In this document: positions 8,907 through 18,893 of the stretch, one piece after another
How positions within the stretch are numbered: the first letter of the stretch is position 1
Layout of the letters: each line of letters begins with the position of its first letter
Assembly: GCA_023212725.1 (NCBI GenBank)
Contig: JALBYF010000077.1
Span: forward strand, 1 to 64,000
DNA: 64,000 bases
Direction of reading: 5' to 3'
Source: Tranzscheliella williamsii
Lineage: Eukaryota; Basidiomycota; Ustilaginomycetes; Ustilaginales; Ustilaginaceae
Notes under the pieces: generated by a model
Seen by the model: the letters and a program-made list of their open reading frames with translations, nothing else
Databases searched by the model: none
Told to the model about the DNA's origin: nothing
Position numbers and translations under genes: made by a program

Positions 8907-10943
8907 ATGGCCAATATGGCAGGCACGCTAGATACCGTGACCTCCTTATCGAGTGTCGTTCTGGAAGGAGACTCGCAAGGGACGTCCGTCGAGACAGTTT
9001 CCTCTCCAAGTAAGCAGAGGTCGAAGGTGTCAGCATCACCGGCAGCATCGGGAGCCTCAGCGCCCGCGCTGCATCAGACAGCAGCGGCCCAGCATCAACA
9101 GATCCCGCCGCGGCCCAAACTCCATGCTGACTATCCGTCGGCCGAGCAGATGGCTGAGCCCATGCCCGGCCTGCCTCTTGACTTGTCTGGCCTGCCGCCA
9201 GTAGACCAGTGTAGCACCGCTGCCGCTAGCCATCAGGATCGCCCAGCTGGCGAGCAGGAGCGCTGGATCTCTCTGATAAGCGCACCCGCTTACGCGCCCC
9301 TGCGCTGCTGGTCCAGCGTCATGCAGAGTCTCATACGCCATCCCGAGCGCAACTCCACCAACATTCTCCGCGCCGACATCCTCTCCGAAACACAATGCCA
9401 AGCAGACCGACACTCAGACACATGGACTATTCAACCACCACAGTACCGGGAAGCAGGTCCATACGGCCTCACTGGCTGCGACGGAAGTGTGTGGGAGAAG
9501 CAGTGGTCGTTACGCAGGTCGCTTCTGCCGCGCAGACCGAACCTGGACTGGAGGATGGAGCAGGACTGTACCCTCTTCTACCGCCGATGTGCGGCGAGAC
9601 CGGGCAGCGATGCAGGAATGCAGAGTCAAGGCGAGCAAGTCCAACCAGACGAACATGGAGCCGAACACCGAAACGGAGATAAAGTGCACAGCGACGATGA
9701 AGAACAAGACGTCGCAGAGGCCGTCGTAATCTATACGCCATTGCTCGGCACCTTGTCGCACGAAAAGATGACGGTGGCACACCACGATCATCACTCGGCG
9801 GCAAGCTTGGGTGTGGGAGATCCACCTCCTTCAGAAGCTTGGATACCTTTCTACCACCCCAAGGTGCGTGCGCTCGCCTTCCACTTCCGACCGAAGTCGC
9901 ACGATCGCGAGGCGTCCTCTGCGCAGCCGCAGGCGTACGGCACGCTGTCGATCTCGGTAATTCCATTCGCGACGTCTATGTCCTGCTTCCCGCCCACGCA
10001 CAAGCTGTCGCGCGTGGCGCTGTCGCTACTCACCACCTTGCATATGCATTCATGGGGCACACTGCACAACTACGCCAAGAGGGTCCACCACGATCGCGTG
10101 GTGCCGCGCGAACGGTATCAAGACATCTACCTGCAGCTGAAGGACAAGTACGCATCGGCCCTCATCGAGAGTTGGAAAGAGGCGACGGACCCGTCGAAGC
10201 ATGTCTTTGAGGAGATGGGGATTGCTGCGTTCTGCATAGCCTTGTGGCAAGACATGTTCGGCGGAGCGAGACCGGCCGAGACGGGCGGCGCGGAGGGCTG
10301 GCGGTCGCGGGTGAAGTTTGTGGATGTGGGGTGCGGCAACGGGCTGCTGACGCATATCCTGCATCTGGAGGGGTTTAGTGGGGTGGGGGTGGACCTGCGA
10401 GGGCGCAAGTCGTGGGCGGGGTACCGGGCGCAGGGGACGCAGCTGCACGAGTGGACCTTTTCGCCGGCGGCGATGGTCGCGGGCGGCGGCGAAGAAGGCA
10501 GCGTGAAAGGGGGTGGCGGGGAAGGGGGCGGCGAGGAGGGGGTGGTTGAGGCGGCGTTGGCGGGTGCGTTTCTGATCGGCAACCACGCGGACGAGCTGAC
10601 GCCATGGCTGCCGGTGCTTGCGACGCTGCACGCGAGCCCGGGCTTCCTCAATCTGCCGTGCTGCTACTTCTCGCTGGCGGGGAGCAGGCAGTTCCCGCTG
10701 CTGCTCAAGCCGGCGGCGCGCGCGCACGACGTGCCGCGCAACCAGCAGTACCTCGCCTACATCGCCGCCCTCCAGCGCGACCTCGGCTGGCACACCCAGC
10801 TCGAGGCCCTCCGCATCCCCAGCACCAAGAACTGGTGCTTCGTCGCCCGCTCCCCGCCCCACCCCGCCGCCCCGGCCACCGCTTACGCCCGCGAGCTCGT
10901 CCAACAGTTCGCCCCCACCTGGGCCGCCCGCTCTCACACATGA
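8907..10943 (+). CDS. TRM44: tRNA(Ser) (uracil-44-2'-O)-methyltransferase Trm44
   Basis: A 678-aa SAM-dependent methyltransferase of the Trm44/METTL19 family, which adds the 2'-O-methyl group to U44 of tRNA-Ser in the cytoplasm. Family-like sequence starts after about 100 low-complexity residues, with WISLISAPAYAPLRCW. The SAM-binding core is VDVGCGNGLLTHIL at about 471-484, followed by GVGVDLRGRKSW, the acidic second strand typical of this family. Downstream blocks GNHADELTPWLPVLA and LPCCYFSL match the family catalytic region. A Gly/Glu-rich insert (GGGGEGGGEEG) interrupts the methyltransferase domain at about 523-550. GC content rises sharply from about 10,230 to the end of the gene. The ORF is a single exon and is convergent with the next gene, 233 bp away. 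Confidence 0.88.
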   Translation: MANMAGTLDTVTSLSSVVLEGDSQGTSVETVSSPSKQRSKVSASPAASGASAPALHQTAAAQHQQIPPRPKLHADYPSAEQMAEPMPGLPLDLSGLPPVDQCSTAAASHQDRPAGEQERWISLISAPAYAPLRCWSSVMQSLIRHPERNSTNILRADILSETQCQADRHSDTWTIQPPQYREAGPYGLTGCDGSVWEKQWSLRRSLLPRRPNLDWRMEQDCTLFYRRCAARPGSDAGMQSQGEQVQPDEHGAEHRNGDKVHSDDEEQDVAEAVVIYTPLLGTLSHEKMTVAHHDHHSAASLGVGDPPPSEAWIPFYHPKVRALAFHFRPKSHDREASSAQPQAYGTLSISVIPFATSMSCFPPTHKLSRVALSLLTTLHMHSWGTLHNYAKRVHHDRVVPRERYQDIYLQLKDKYASALIESWKEATDPSKHVFEEMGIAAFCIALWQDMFGGARPAETGGAEGWRSRVKFVDVGCGNGLLTHILHLEGFSGVGVDLRGRKSWAGYRAQGTQLHEWTFSPAAMVAGGGEEGSVKGGGGEGGGEEGVVEAALAGAFLIGNHADELTPWLPVLATLHASPGFLNLPCCYFSLAGSRQFPLLLKPAARAHDVPRNQQYLAYIAALQRDLGWHTQLEALRIPSTKNWCFVARSPPHPAAPATAYARELVQQFAPTWAARSHT

Positions 10944-11176
10944 CCATCCCCCCGTTCCGCTCTGCAGTCCGCACAAGCCACCGCACCCCTTCCCCCAGCC
11001 TGCCTCACTACTCCGGGCTGAAAATGCACACGTCCAAAGCGACCTGACTCCGCAAGAAAAGTAGTCCATCGTAGCAATCTAGGGGGTGAGGCGGCAGCGC
11101 CACGGTGCAAGGTAGTATACAGTGCGAGGTGTAAAAGGTGGATGGGCAGCGGTGGTGGCGACGTGGGCGGGGGAAT

Positions 11177-13558
11177 CTATTCAGCGTGCCAGCCGTAGCG
11201 CATGAAGGCGTTGACGGTGCTGACGTTGGCGTCGGTGAAGGCGGAGAGGATGCCGCGCGCCTCCATGTAGAGCCAGACCTTGAGCATGGGGAGCGCCTTG
11301 CGGACCTCCTCCTTCTTGGGGACGTGAAGGCCGCCATCCTGGTGCTGGAGCTCGCGGCCGAGGTGGCGGAGGATGGGCAGGGCGGACTTGAAGAGGTCCA
11401 TGTCCGGGTCGAGCTGGCGGCCGATGCCCTCGAGCAGCAGGATGCTGATTACGGTGTTGACAAAGTCGGCCTCCATTTTGACGTGGTGGTCGCGCACCGC
11501 CAAGAGCACCCTGTTGAGCACGTCCGAAATTTTGATCTGGGCCAGCGAAAACGTCTTGGACTTGACGCTCAGGACGAGGTCCTGCATCTTCATCGCAAAC
11601 TGCTCTGGCTCCACGACCAGCTCCGGCATTCGGCACCGTTCCACCATCAGATGGCCGGCCAGCCCGCCGTTGAAGTCGGCCACCGCCCCAAAGAGGTCCA
11701 AGAAGTTGCGACGGTTCAGAGGCGTCAGCTCGACAGTGAGGCCGGCGTCTAGAAGCACCACCTCTGGCTGGTAACCTTGTGCATCCAGCCGCTCGAGCTC
11801 TTCCAACCACGCCTCTGGATCGTGGCGCAAAGGCCGCAGCTTCTGGACAATGCCTTGGTCAACCTGATCGTCAGGCGTAGCGGGTGCCTTGCGGTTCCCC
11901 GGCGCATAGTCCGAGTCAAATTTGCTCAGGATACGTGCGAAAAGGTCGGACAGTAACGACTCGGTGCTCGGGCGGTAGAACTTGATCATGATGTTACCAG
12001 GATGCAGATCGGCGTGGGTAAAGTTGTCGATCAGCAGCATGTTCAGAAAAGCGTCGAGACCCAGGTTGGCAATGCGATGGTCGAACTTGCCACCACCCAT
12101 GCTCAGGAAATGCTTGAGCGGCAGCGCGTCTTCGAACTCCTCGATGAGCACCTGCTTGGTGCTAAATTTGGAAAGCGGTCGCGGGAACGAGATGGCGGAC
12201 CTGCGCTTGGAAAAGTTGTTTTCGAAGCGCCTCAGATTATCGGCTTCGTTACGCAGATCTAGCTGGGAGAACATCATCTGGGAGAATACGTCCACCTCTT
12301 CGGGGAAAGAGAGCCACTCGGCTCCGGGAATGACGTTGATCAGGTTGGCAAAGAACTTCATGATCTTGATGTCACGCGCAATGGTCTTCTCCACTCTGGG
12401 ATGAAGGATCTTTATCGCAACGCTGTTGGTGGGGATCTGTGGTGGAGCTTCGTCTTCTTCGTAGGATAGTGCCAGGGTTTTCGAAAGGCTCTTGGCGGTG
12501 TCAGTTTGGGTTGAGCTCTTCTTCTGTGTGCGGTAGCCGGGTGGCAAGAGATCGTGCTTCAGCTTGGCCTTGTAGACCTGGGCTACGGCGCCGATGCCCA
12601 TAGGTTGGTGTTGGAACTCTTCAAAGATCTCATCAAAGGGGCGCTGGAAGATGTGTTCGATGACGCGCTTGGTGTAGCGGAAAGAGTGAGGCTTTCCGTT
12701 GGAGTGGAGCCGGCCAAGACGCTCGCATAGCTCATTGGAAAAGAGGTCCTGTCGGCTGCCGGCCCACTGGGCTAGTTTGATAAACGTAGGCCCTGCGCGT
12801 TCCATCTGCTTGACCAGGAAGGAATACCACCAGATAGCGCCCCATCGGTCGCCGTCTTCATCCTTACCGACCTTGCTGCCGCGAGGCTCACCGCTTTTTC
12901 TGCGGCTTCCAACAAGGAGCATGGGTGCGGTGAGGATGACGGGGCCAAACAGGATGAGCAGATAGACAAACCGCCGCGTAGTACCGATGGGCTCGATGAT
13001 GAGGGCATGGATCACGCTGCCTACCTTGTAGACAAAGCGGACGATGATGTTTCTCTGCTGTAGGTTGGAGTCATCATCATCCTCCTCCTTCAGGGGAGGG
13101 GCATATTCGCTACGCTCTGTTTTGGGCTCGTCTCCGATGGACGTGTTATTCACTTCAGGCTCAGCTTCGACGGGCTTGTCCATGACCAGCTGCTGGAAAA
13201 CAAGGCCGACGGCTAAGCCTGCAGCTGCAGCGTAGAGACGGTTGCGTGAGCGAGACTCTCGGGGTCCTGAACGATCGGTGGAGGCAGCGGCGGGCGCGGT
13301 GCTGAGATGCCTAAAGAGTTCGAGGCTGGGCACCGAACCGCAGCGCGCCGGCATTTGTGACCGTGACCCTTGAAGGAAAGGGGACCGATTAGCCAGGACT
13401 TGCGCCGAAGAAGGCCGGCATGGAGCCGAAATGGTGCTCAGGCGAGCGTAGCAGCGCAGAGGTCGAAGCATACTTCTGGATGGGGCGGATGCACCCGCCA
13501 CCGTTTTATAGGTAGCCATTAGCATGGCTGGAGAGGCTGCCTTGAAGTCGAGTGACAT
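11177..13558 (-). CDS. Mitochondrial ABC1/UbiB-family atypical kinase-like protein (CQD1/ADCK2-like)
   Basis: A 793-aa member of the ABC1/ADCK/UbiB family. The N-terminus is Arg/Ser-rich without acidic residues after the first few positions (SMLRPLRCYARLSTI), consistent with a mitochondrial presequence, and hydrophobic segments at about 105-120 and 188-210 suggest inner-membrane anchoring. The family extension motif appears as FIKLAQWAGSRQDLF, with KLAQ at 261-264 where the canonical motif is KxGQ. The nucleotide loop reads PMGIGAVAQVYKA (about 316-328), the catalytic block HADLHPGN lies near 513-520, and the metal-binding motif is LLDAGL rather than DFG. The GxGxVAQVYKA loop and DAG motif point to the ADCK2/yeast Cqd1 (YPL109C) branch, involved in coenzyme Q distribution, rather than to Coq8. 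The subfamily call is inference. Confidence 0.8.
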   Translation of the reverse strand: MSLDFKAASPAMLMATYKTVAGASAPSRSMLRPLRCYARLSTISAPCRPSSAQVLANRSPFLQGSRSQMPARCGSVPSLELFRHLSTAPAAASTDRSGPRESRSRNRLYAAAAGLAVGLVFQQLVMDKPVEAEPEVNNTSIGDEPKTERSEYAPPLKEEDDDDSNLQQRNIIVRFVYKVGSVIHALIIEPIGTTRRFVYLLILFGPVILTAPMLLVGSRRKSGEPRGSKVGKDEDGDRWGAIWWYSFLVKQMERAGPTFIKLAQWAGSRQDLFSNELCERLGRLHSNGKPHSFRYTKRVIEHIFQRPFDEIFEEFQHQPMGIGAVAQVYKAKLKHDLLPPGYRTQKKSSTQTDTAKSLSKTLALSYEEDEAPPQIPTNSVAIKILHPRVEKTIARDIKIMKFFANLINVIPGAEWLSFPEEVDVFSQMMFSQLDLRNEADNLRRFENNFSKRRSAISFPRPLSKFSTKQVLIEEFEDALPLKHFLSMGGGKFDHRIANLGLDAFLNMLLIDNFTHADLHPGNIMIKFYRPSTESLLSDLFARILSKFDSDYAPGNRKAPATPDDQVDQGIVQKLRPLRHDPEAWLEELERLDAQGYQPEVVLLDAGLTVELTPLNRRNFLDLFGAVADFNGGLAGHLMVERCRMPELVVEPEQFAMKMQDLVLSVKSKTFSLAQIKISDVLNRVLLAVRDHHVKMEADFVNTVISILLLEGIGRQLDPDMDLFKSALPILRHLGRELQHQDGGLHVPKKEEVRKALPMLKVWLYMEARGILSAFTDANVSTVNAFMRYGWHAE

Positions 13559-14288
13559 GCGATTCTTTGTCCAAGACTAGGACCAGAGAGGAGAGCCGAT
13601 TGCGTTGTCGCCGTGCACGTCTAGTAGTACATCTTCTCACTGCGTCGAGTCGAAGCTAGAGGAGAAAGCCTTGGGAAACGTCACGAGAAGGACGCCAGCC
13701 AGACAGCTGAAGCAGAACCCAGGCAAGACAATCGAAAGCAACCCGAGCTTCAACACAAAGAATATATGAGGCAACGAGGAAGCGTGGGAGTCGTGAAGTC
13801 GAATCGGTATGGTTCCGTGATAAGGGTGGTATGATTCACAGATCCGTTGTTGTAGCTATGGGGGACGCCTCCACTCGCGCTCTTCTCAGGTTGCTGACTT
13901 GCGTAGCCTCCGGTACGCGTCCGACGGCGCTTTCCGAAGAATTACAATTGTGACTTGACTTTCCTTGGCAGAAAAATACGACGCTTTACTACTGGTCATA
14001 TGTTAGTCAAGGCTGGCGGCAGCTCCAGCGTCATCACTGATGCGCAACTCCGCTCCCAACTCCGCTCTCAGAGAGACAAACAGTCGATCCAATTTTCGAC
14101 CAACAATCTAACACAGCCATCGTTCGCTGCTTCGGCAGGGTGCAAGGCAGACGACGAGGCTGGCAAGCTCAGTGCCGGCAAGTTCGAAGCAAAGGAAGCA
14201 ATGAGATCAAGCTGTAGTAGTTACAAAAGCGACAGCAAGCGGTCGAGCCGCTCGCCGTGCGGGTATGGAGCGGGGATGGGGATGTAGC
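13559..14288. other. Intergenic region, CQD1-like promoter / AMPK beta 3' end
   Basis: About 730 bases between two minus-strand genes. It must contain the promoter of the ABC1-family gene and the 3' UTR of the AMPK beta gene. One 110-codon plus-strand ORF (13955-14287) is low in complexity and unsupported. I see no other structure. Confidence 0.4.
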
Positions 14289-16943
14289 TTAGACCTGTAC
14301 AGGTCGATAGTATACGGTTGTGACATATTTCCTCTTGTACCGAGTCGTGGTACCGACGGCGAGCACGCCTCCTTTGATGCTGCTCGCCGTCAGGTGGTTC
14401 AGGACCACATGATTGGGAGCGGGCAAGATGCTGTTGTCATCTACCGTGTTCAGCGCTGCGCCACCGTTGCTGGGATTGGCTGGCGACGAATTTAGAATCA
14501 CCTTCTCTAGCTGTCTCGGTAGAGCTGGCGGATGCGGCAGAGATTCTGGTGCCTCCTGTCCATGTTGCTGTGTCTGCGACGTTTGCGAGCGACCTTTCTC
14601 GCCAGAGTCGCGGTAGACTTCTTCGGCCTCCTGCGCCTCGATTAACGAGGCAGGGATTTCAGAAGTCCACAGCTCTTCCTGACCCTTGTCATCGTCATCA
14701 AAGAGTTCGTCTAGCCGCGTTGCTTCTGCTCGACGTGCCTCTTCCACCAGGTTCATCGTTGTTCTCTTTGAGTCTAACTTTGAATTCCTATCTCCTCTCG
14801 CCTTGTCCGCCTGAGATTCCGGCAGGTCCTCGCCCGGAGCGCTCAGCGGGCCGGGGTGCGCTGGCCCGACGTTGGGTATTTCAACATAATTGACCAGATT
14901 GCCATCGCCATCTGTGGCCGTCGGAAGATCCCTCGAAACGCGCCAGCGGTTGTCAACGATAAACTTGAGCCTGTGCGTTCCTGGTGGAAGGTGTAGCACA
15001 CAGGTGTGGTCCCGTTTCGAGCGGTGCAGAAGGATCTTGGACCGCCATTCGTTGGCAAACGTGCCCGTTACAAATACCTCCTTGCCCCCAGCACGCCACG
15101 TCAAGACGATCGGCATCAGCGGCGGTTGATTCGGCAGCTGCGGAGGGACATGGGTGCTCGACGGCGTGGATGGCTGAGTTGTGCTGGCATTGCTTTCCGC
15201 TCTCGAAGGCGTCTGGGGCCGTGATCTGGGTGAGTCGCGGCCTCCTTTCGTGGCAGAGGTAGGCGTTGTCACGCTGGTCGAAGCAAAGGGAGTCAAACCA
15301 GGCACGTTTGCGCTGGGAGGCGCAGAGGTTAGACCCGGAGGTAGCAACGGTGTATTGAATCCGCTCTCTCCGCCTGTCTGGACGTCTACATGGGATCGCT
15401 TCGTCGGTATCTCATGCGATGTGCCGCCTGTTGCAGGCGATAGCGAGCGGAGAGTAGTCGACCCATGTCCTGTCGGTGTCGGTGCGTGAGTGTCATAAGC
15501 GGCTGGCGTTGGTGTGGGCGTGCGTGAGGTGCCAGATAGGTTGCTTGTGGTCAAGGTTCCCACTGAGCCTCGTTCTGGCGATCGCGAGGCTCTTTCGCCA
15601 TCGCTGGACGCGGCGTTCGGTACCTTGACCTGCTTGATTTCAAGCATCTCGCTAGGGGATCGCTTAGGCAGATCAGTGACGTCGATGCCAGCGGCTCGGG
15701 CAGCGTCTACGTTGTGATCGGAAAAGCCTCCACCGCCAAGGCCCTCCGAAGAGACGACGGACGACTTGCGCTCGTCGGTCGGAGTGCTCACTTTGCTGGC
15801 ATCGCCGGGAGCAATGACAATATCAACAGCATCGAGAACCGCGGCTGCCGCGCCAGCACCGCCCACGATATGCCTTGGTCTGCCGTCTTCTCCATACTGT
15901 GTTGAGGGCGATGAAGATCGTTGTCTTTCGTCCGGCTGGCTCTGATCCGAGTGATGCGAGTATAAACTGCTTGGTGGCGAATTGGAAGCGTGAGCGCTGG
16001 GGATTGCGGTCGGAATCTTAAGATAAGAAGGTAGCGCTGCCGGGGGTCGAAGCGCCGTCTGGTCGTCTGCCATCGACTCGTCCAGTTGAAGCGGTTGAGA
16101 AGAGAGTATTGGGCTTGAGCCACCCATGGGCGGAGAAGCAGCTGGATTCGTACCAATGCTGGTACCAACATTGGGGAATAGACTGGTTCCACCCACCCCG
16201 AAAAGCGGGTGTCGCGTTGGAGCTCGAGCGCCAGCCCTGGGCATCTGTTGCGGCTCCGATCCCTTGAAACCACTGGCCGGTGTATCGGCCAAAAGTCCAT
16301 CAGACGATATGCGGAGACCGCTGGAAGTACCCACGCTAGCATGATGACTGGCTAGACCGGCTGCATAGTGAGCTTGCGTAGCTACAGACGGGCTCGGATG
16401 GGCTGAAACGTAGTTGCACGGATCGAAGCCGGCTGGTGACGATGGGATTTCAAGACCCTCTGTCAACCGCCTCGTTCGAGCATTGGTACGTATGGCCGTC
16501 TCGACGCTAGAGGAGTCGTCCGGTGTGGATATCTGATAGTTACTGAAATCGATCTGCCCTTTTGACAAGGGCGACGGATTAGCAACACTAGCCCCGGCTT
16601 TCTCGGGCAATGATGGCGTCGACTCGCTGACGGCTGTGGGTGCGGCTGCGGTTCCACGGCGCTGGCTGGACAGGAAGCTGGTGAGGCTTCCGCTTCGCGA
16701 TCGATTACGCTGAGGCGTAGACGCTCCATCGTGGCTGCTTGCACGGCCGAAGATGGAAGGTGTTCTGCTCAGCCTGGCAGGCCCCGACTTATCGCTAGGT
16801 ACGCGGAGCGAGGCTGGGAGGTGCTGGTGTCCAGTGTTGACACTGTGATGCCTTCGAATGCTGAGGTCGGCTTGTCGGTCGGGCGATGCAGGCATAAACC
16901 CCACTACTGCCTCTTTGGAAGGTGTAGAGTTAGCGTTTCCCAT
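14289..16943 (-). CDS. AMPK/SNF1 complex beta subunit (Sip/Gal83 type)
   Basis: An 884-aa regulatory scaffold of the SNF1/AMPK kinase, which links the catalytic alpha and nucleotide-sensing gamma subunits and controls growth on non-preferred carbon. The N-terminus MGNANSTPSKE fits an N-myristoylation site. A Ser/Pro/Thr-rich, probably disordered region runs from about 12 to 600. The CBM48 glycogen-binding domain lies at about 608-690 (VLTWRAGGKEVFVTGTF, then VLHLPPGTHRLKFIVDNRW). The C-terminal ASC domain at about 775-884 ends with HLTASSIKGGVLAVGTTTRY and KYVTTVYYRP, the part that binds alpha and gamma. The protein is much longer than Gal83 or Sip2 (about 415 aa) and closer in length to yeast Sip1. 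It is a single exon with a long divergent promoter to the next gene. Confidence 0.92.
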   Translation of the reverse strand: MGNANSTPSKEAVVGFMPASPDRQADLSIRRHHSVNTGHQHLPASLRVPSDKSGPARLSRTPSIFGRASSHDGASTPQRNRSRSGSLTSFLSSQRRGTAAAPTAVSESTPSLPEKAGASVANPSPLSKGQIDFSNYQISTPDDSSSVETAIRTNARTRRLTEGLEIPSSPAGFDPCNYVSAHPSPSVATQAHYAAGLASHHASVGTSSGLRISSDGLLADTPASGFKGSEPQQMPRAGARAPTRHPLFGVGGTSLFPNVGTSIGTNPAASPPMGGSSPILSSQPLQLDESMADDQTALRPPAALPSYLKIPTAIPSAHASNSPPSSLYSHHSDQSQPDERQRSSSPSTQYGEDGRPRHIVGGAGAAAAVLDAVDIVIAPGDASKVSTPTDERKSSVVSSEGLGGGGFSDHNVDAARAAGIDVTDLPKRSPSEMLEIKQVKVPNAASSDGERASRSPERGSVGTLTTSNLSGTSRTPTPTPAAYDTHAPTPTGHGSTTLRSLSPATGGTSHEIPTKRSHVDVQTGGESGFNTPLLPPGLTSAPPSANVPGLTPFASTSVTTPTSATKGGRDSPRSRPQTPSRAESNASTTQPSTPSSTHVPPQLPNQPPLMPIVLTWRAGGKEVFVTGTFANEWRSKILLHRSKRDHTCVLHLPPGTHRLKFIVDNRWRVSRDLPTATDGDGNLVNYVEIPNVGPAHPGPLSAPGEDLPESQADKARGDRNSKLDSKRTTMNLVEEARRAEATRLDELFDDDDKGQEELWTSEIPASLIEAQEAEEVYRDSGEKGRSQTSQTQQHGQEAPESLPHPPALPRQLEKVILNSSPANPSNGGAALNTVDDNSILPAPNHVVLNHLTASSIKGGVLAVGTTTRYKRKYVTTVYYRPVQV

Positions 16944-18331
16944 CGTGACAAGTCAGCTTTGCCGATACTTTTACAAAGGGCAGAACGTGCAGTGGAAAGG
17001 CGACGCAGATAGCGATAATGGATGGGAGGACGGCCCAGTGTGCCATGAAGAACGACGAAGATCTAGCGGTGCGTTAGGAGCAATAAGAAAGCTCAGGAAA
17101 AGAGAGAAGGACAAGGTGATGGAGACATGCCTGTCGGCTACTAGATCAGTACAAGTGCGGACCTTGGCTCGCGGCCAATTTCGGCGTCTTGAGACAATCA
17201 CTGCGTGATGATGTGGCGTACGCTGATAGTTGATGCCAAAGACCCCCTACTGCCAGGCGTTAACTATCAAGCCGTAGTGCTGCTCTGATGAGACACCGGC
17301 AGCGAGGAATGAGCGCGGTAGCAAGGTCACCCGAAGAACCCCGTTTTGCTGTTTTGGCTAGTGCAATGCGGTGAGGTAGTTCACTGTTGCTGGATGGGAT
17401 GGAGTGGCTGGACGGCAGAGGAGGTTTCGTCTAGGTCTGTTGTCGAGGGAGATAAATGGAGGGAAGCTGCAAGAGGCATCGCAGATGGGGTAGACAGAGC
17501 AGTAATTGTGCGTTGCAAGGAGAAAAGTGGCGCTATCAGTCGGTACCCTTACGGGGTCCTTTAGTGGGGAAGTGCAGACGCTGACGGTTTGTTCAGATTT
17601 AACTTAGGCTCAGCACAGCGGTGGCCCTCTTACTTGGCTTGATTTCAACCAGGCCTGTGTAACTTTCGACAGCCGCCAATGCACTGATTGTGTTCCCGGC
17701 GCCACGATCTGTACGTAAATATCTACTCGTACGTATCGACTCGGCTTAAGTGGTACAAATGGAAATGAACACCAAACACACGCAAGGCGAGTGATGGTGA
17801 AAAGGTGAGTTAGCTGTGAGTGTTAGATTTGTGAGGTGCGTGGGCTCCACCATCTCTATCAAGCTTAGCCGCACTCGTTCGCCTTGCTGCGGAGGACAAG
17901 CGAGTAGCTTCCATCATTGGTTAAGAGCCCCATACTTGTACAGCCGAACGAGGAGCGTCGGATGGACCAAGGGCGTGACCTAGTCATGCCTGGGATTCAT
18001 AGCACGGGCCACAAGCCTTTCGAGCGTCGCTTCGACCTATGAGTCAGATGGCAGATGTTGATGCGTCATTGAGCTCTCAAAAAAAGGGCTCTGGTAATTT
18101 ATGCTATCAGTCTGCCAGACCGGCGCAGGCCCACTGTGACTACCGTATCTGTCGTTGTAGGGTCGCCATTCGGCTTGGGTGCCCTTGCGAGTCGGCCCCA
18201 AGTCCCGCTGGTTGGCGCAGTGGTGTATATACTAGACAGATATATAAGACCGACGTATGTTTGTAGCCCTAGTGGGTTGCCGCCTCACAGCTCCACGCGT
18301 CTGCAGCCACTACTTACCGTACTATACCATA
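16944..18331. other. Divergent intergenic region, AMPK beta / small hydrophilic protein
   Basis: About 1.39 kb with no supported gene. Short ORFs in all frames lack recognisable content. The right end carries a clear TATA box (annotated separately). The rest presumably holds regulatory sequence for both genes. Confidence 0.4.
18241..18248 (+). promoter_or_regulatory. TATA box of the 74-aa protein gene
   Basis: TATATAAG lies 84-91 bases upstream of the ATG at 18332, with a second partial element GTATATAC at 18225-18232. Most genes in the window lack an obvious TATA, so this one suggests strong or inducible transcription. Confidence 0.55.
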
Positions 18332-18645
18332 ATGTCATCAGCTGACACTTCGGCAGCCCAGAAGGCCGCTGGCCAGCTCAAGCAAGATAAAGCGGACCTC
18401 CGCGGCGAGCACGAACAGAAGAAAACCGGCGACACCATCTTCCAGCAGGGCAAAGGCGAGGAAGAGGCCGGAAAAGATACCGGAGATTACGGGTAAGTAG
18501 AGTCTGCTCTGGCGGCTCCTCCTCACCTCAACACTCGAATTGCGTTCTGACCCTAGCCCTGCTCCCTGTCCTTCTCTACAGCTTCACTCCTTCATCTGGC
18601 GCCAAAGACTTTGTCAAAGACAAGTCGGAGCAAGAGTCCAACTGA
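18332..18645 (+). CDS. Small hydrophilic protein, two exons, 74 aa
   Basis: Exon 1 is 18332-18492 and exon 2 is 18582-18645. The intron has donor GTAAGT and acceptor CTCTACAG, and the joined frame is 75 codons including the TGA stop. The product is very rich in Lys, Glu, Asp, Gln and Gly (for example GEHEQKKTGDTIFQQGKGEE), has almost no hydrophobic core and ends in DFVKDKSEQESN. It resembles small stress or LEA-like and CsbD-like proteins in composition, but I recognise no specific family. A TATA box at about -90 and the compact two-exon form support a real, probably well-expressed gene. It is convergent with TFB3. Confidence 0.65.
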
Positions 18646-18802
18646 TGTTTTTGGCGCTTTTGTATCAGTATCCTCGGCCGCGCAAACACACAATTTCCTT
18701 CCTCCTACTAGCGTGGGCTGTGAATGTATCTGCCAAAAGTACGTGTGTGCGTGGCTACTATACAAGGTTGATGTGCTTCAAAAAGATACTACTGCTGGCG
18801 AA

Positions 18803-18892
18803 GGGAGCGTATTGAAGGGAGCGTATTGAAGGGAGCGTACTGAAGGGAGCGTACTGAAGGGAGCGTACTGAAGGGAGCGTACTGAAGGGAGC
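18803..18892. repeat. 14-bp minisatellite, six full units plus a partial one
   Basis: The unit GGGAGCGTAYTGAA repeats head to tail from 18803 to 18886, followed by a partial copy GGGAGC. The first two units have T and the next four have C at the variable position. The array ends two bases before the stop codon of TFB3 on the opposite strand, so it lies in the shared 3' region of two convergent genes. Confidence 0.9.
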
Positions 18893-18893
18893 C

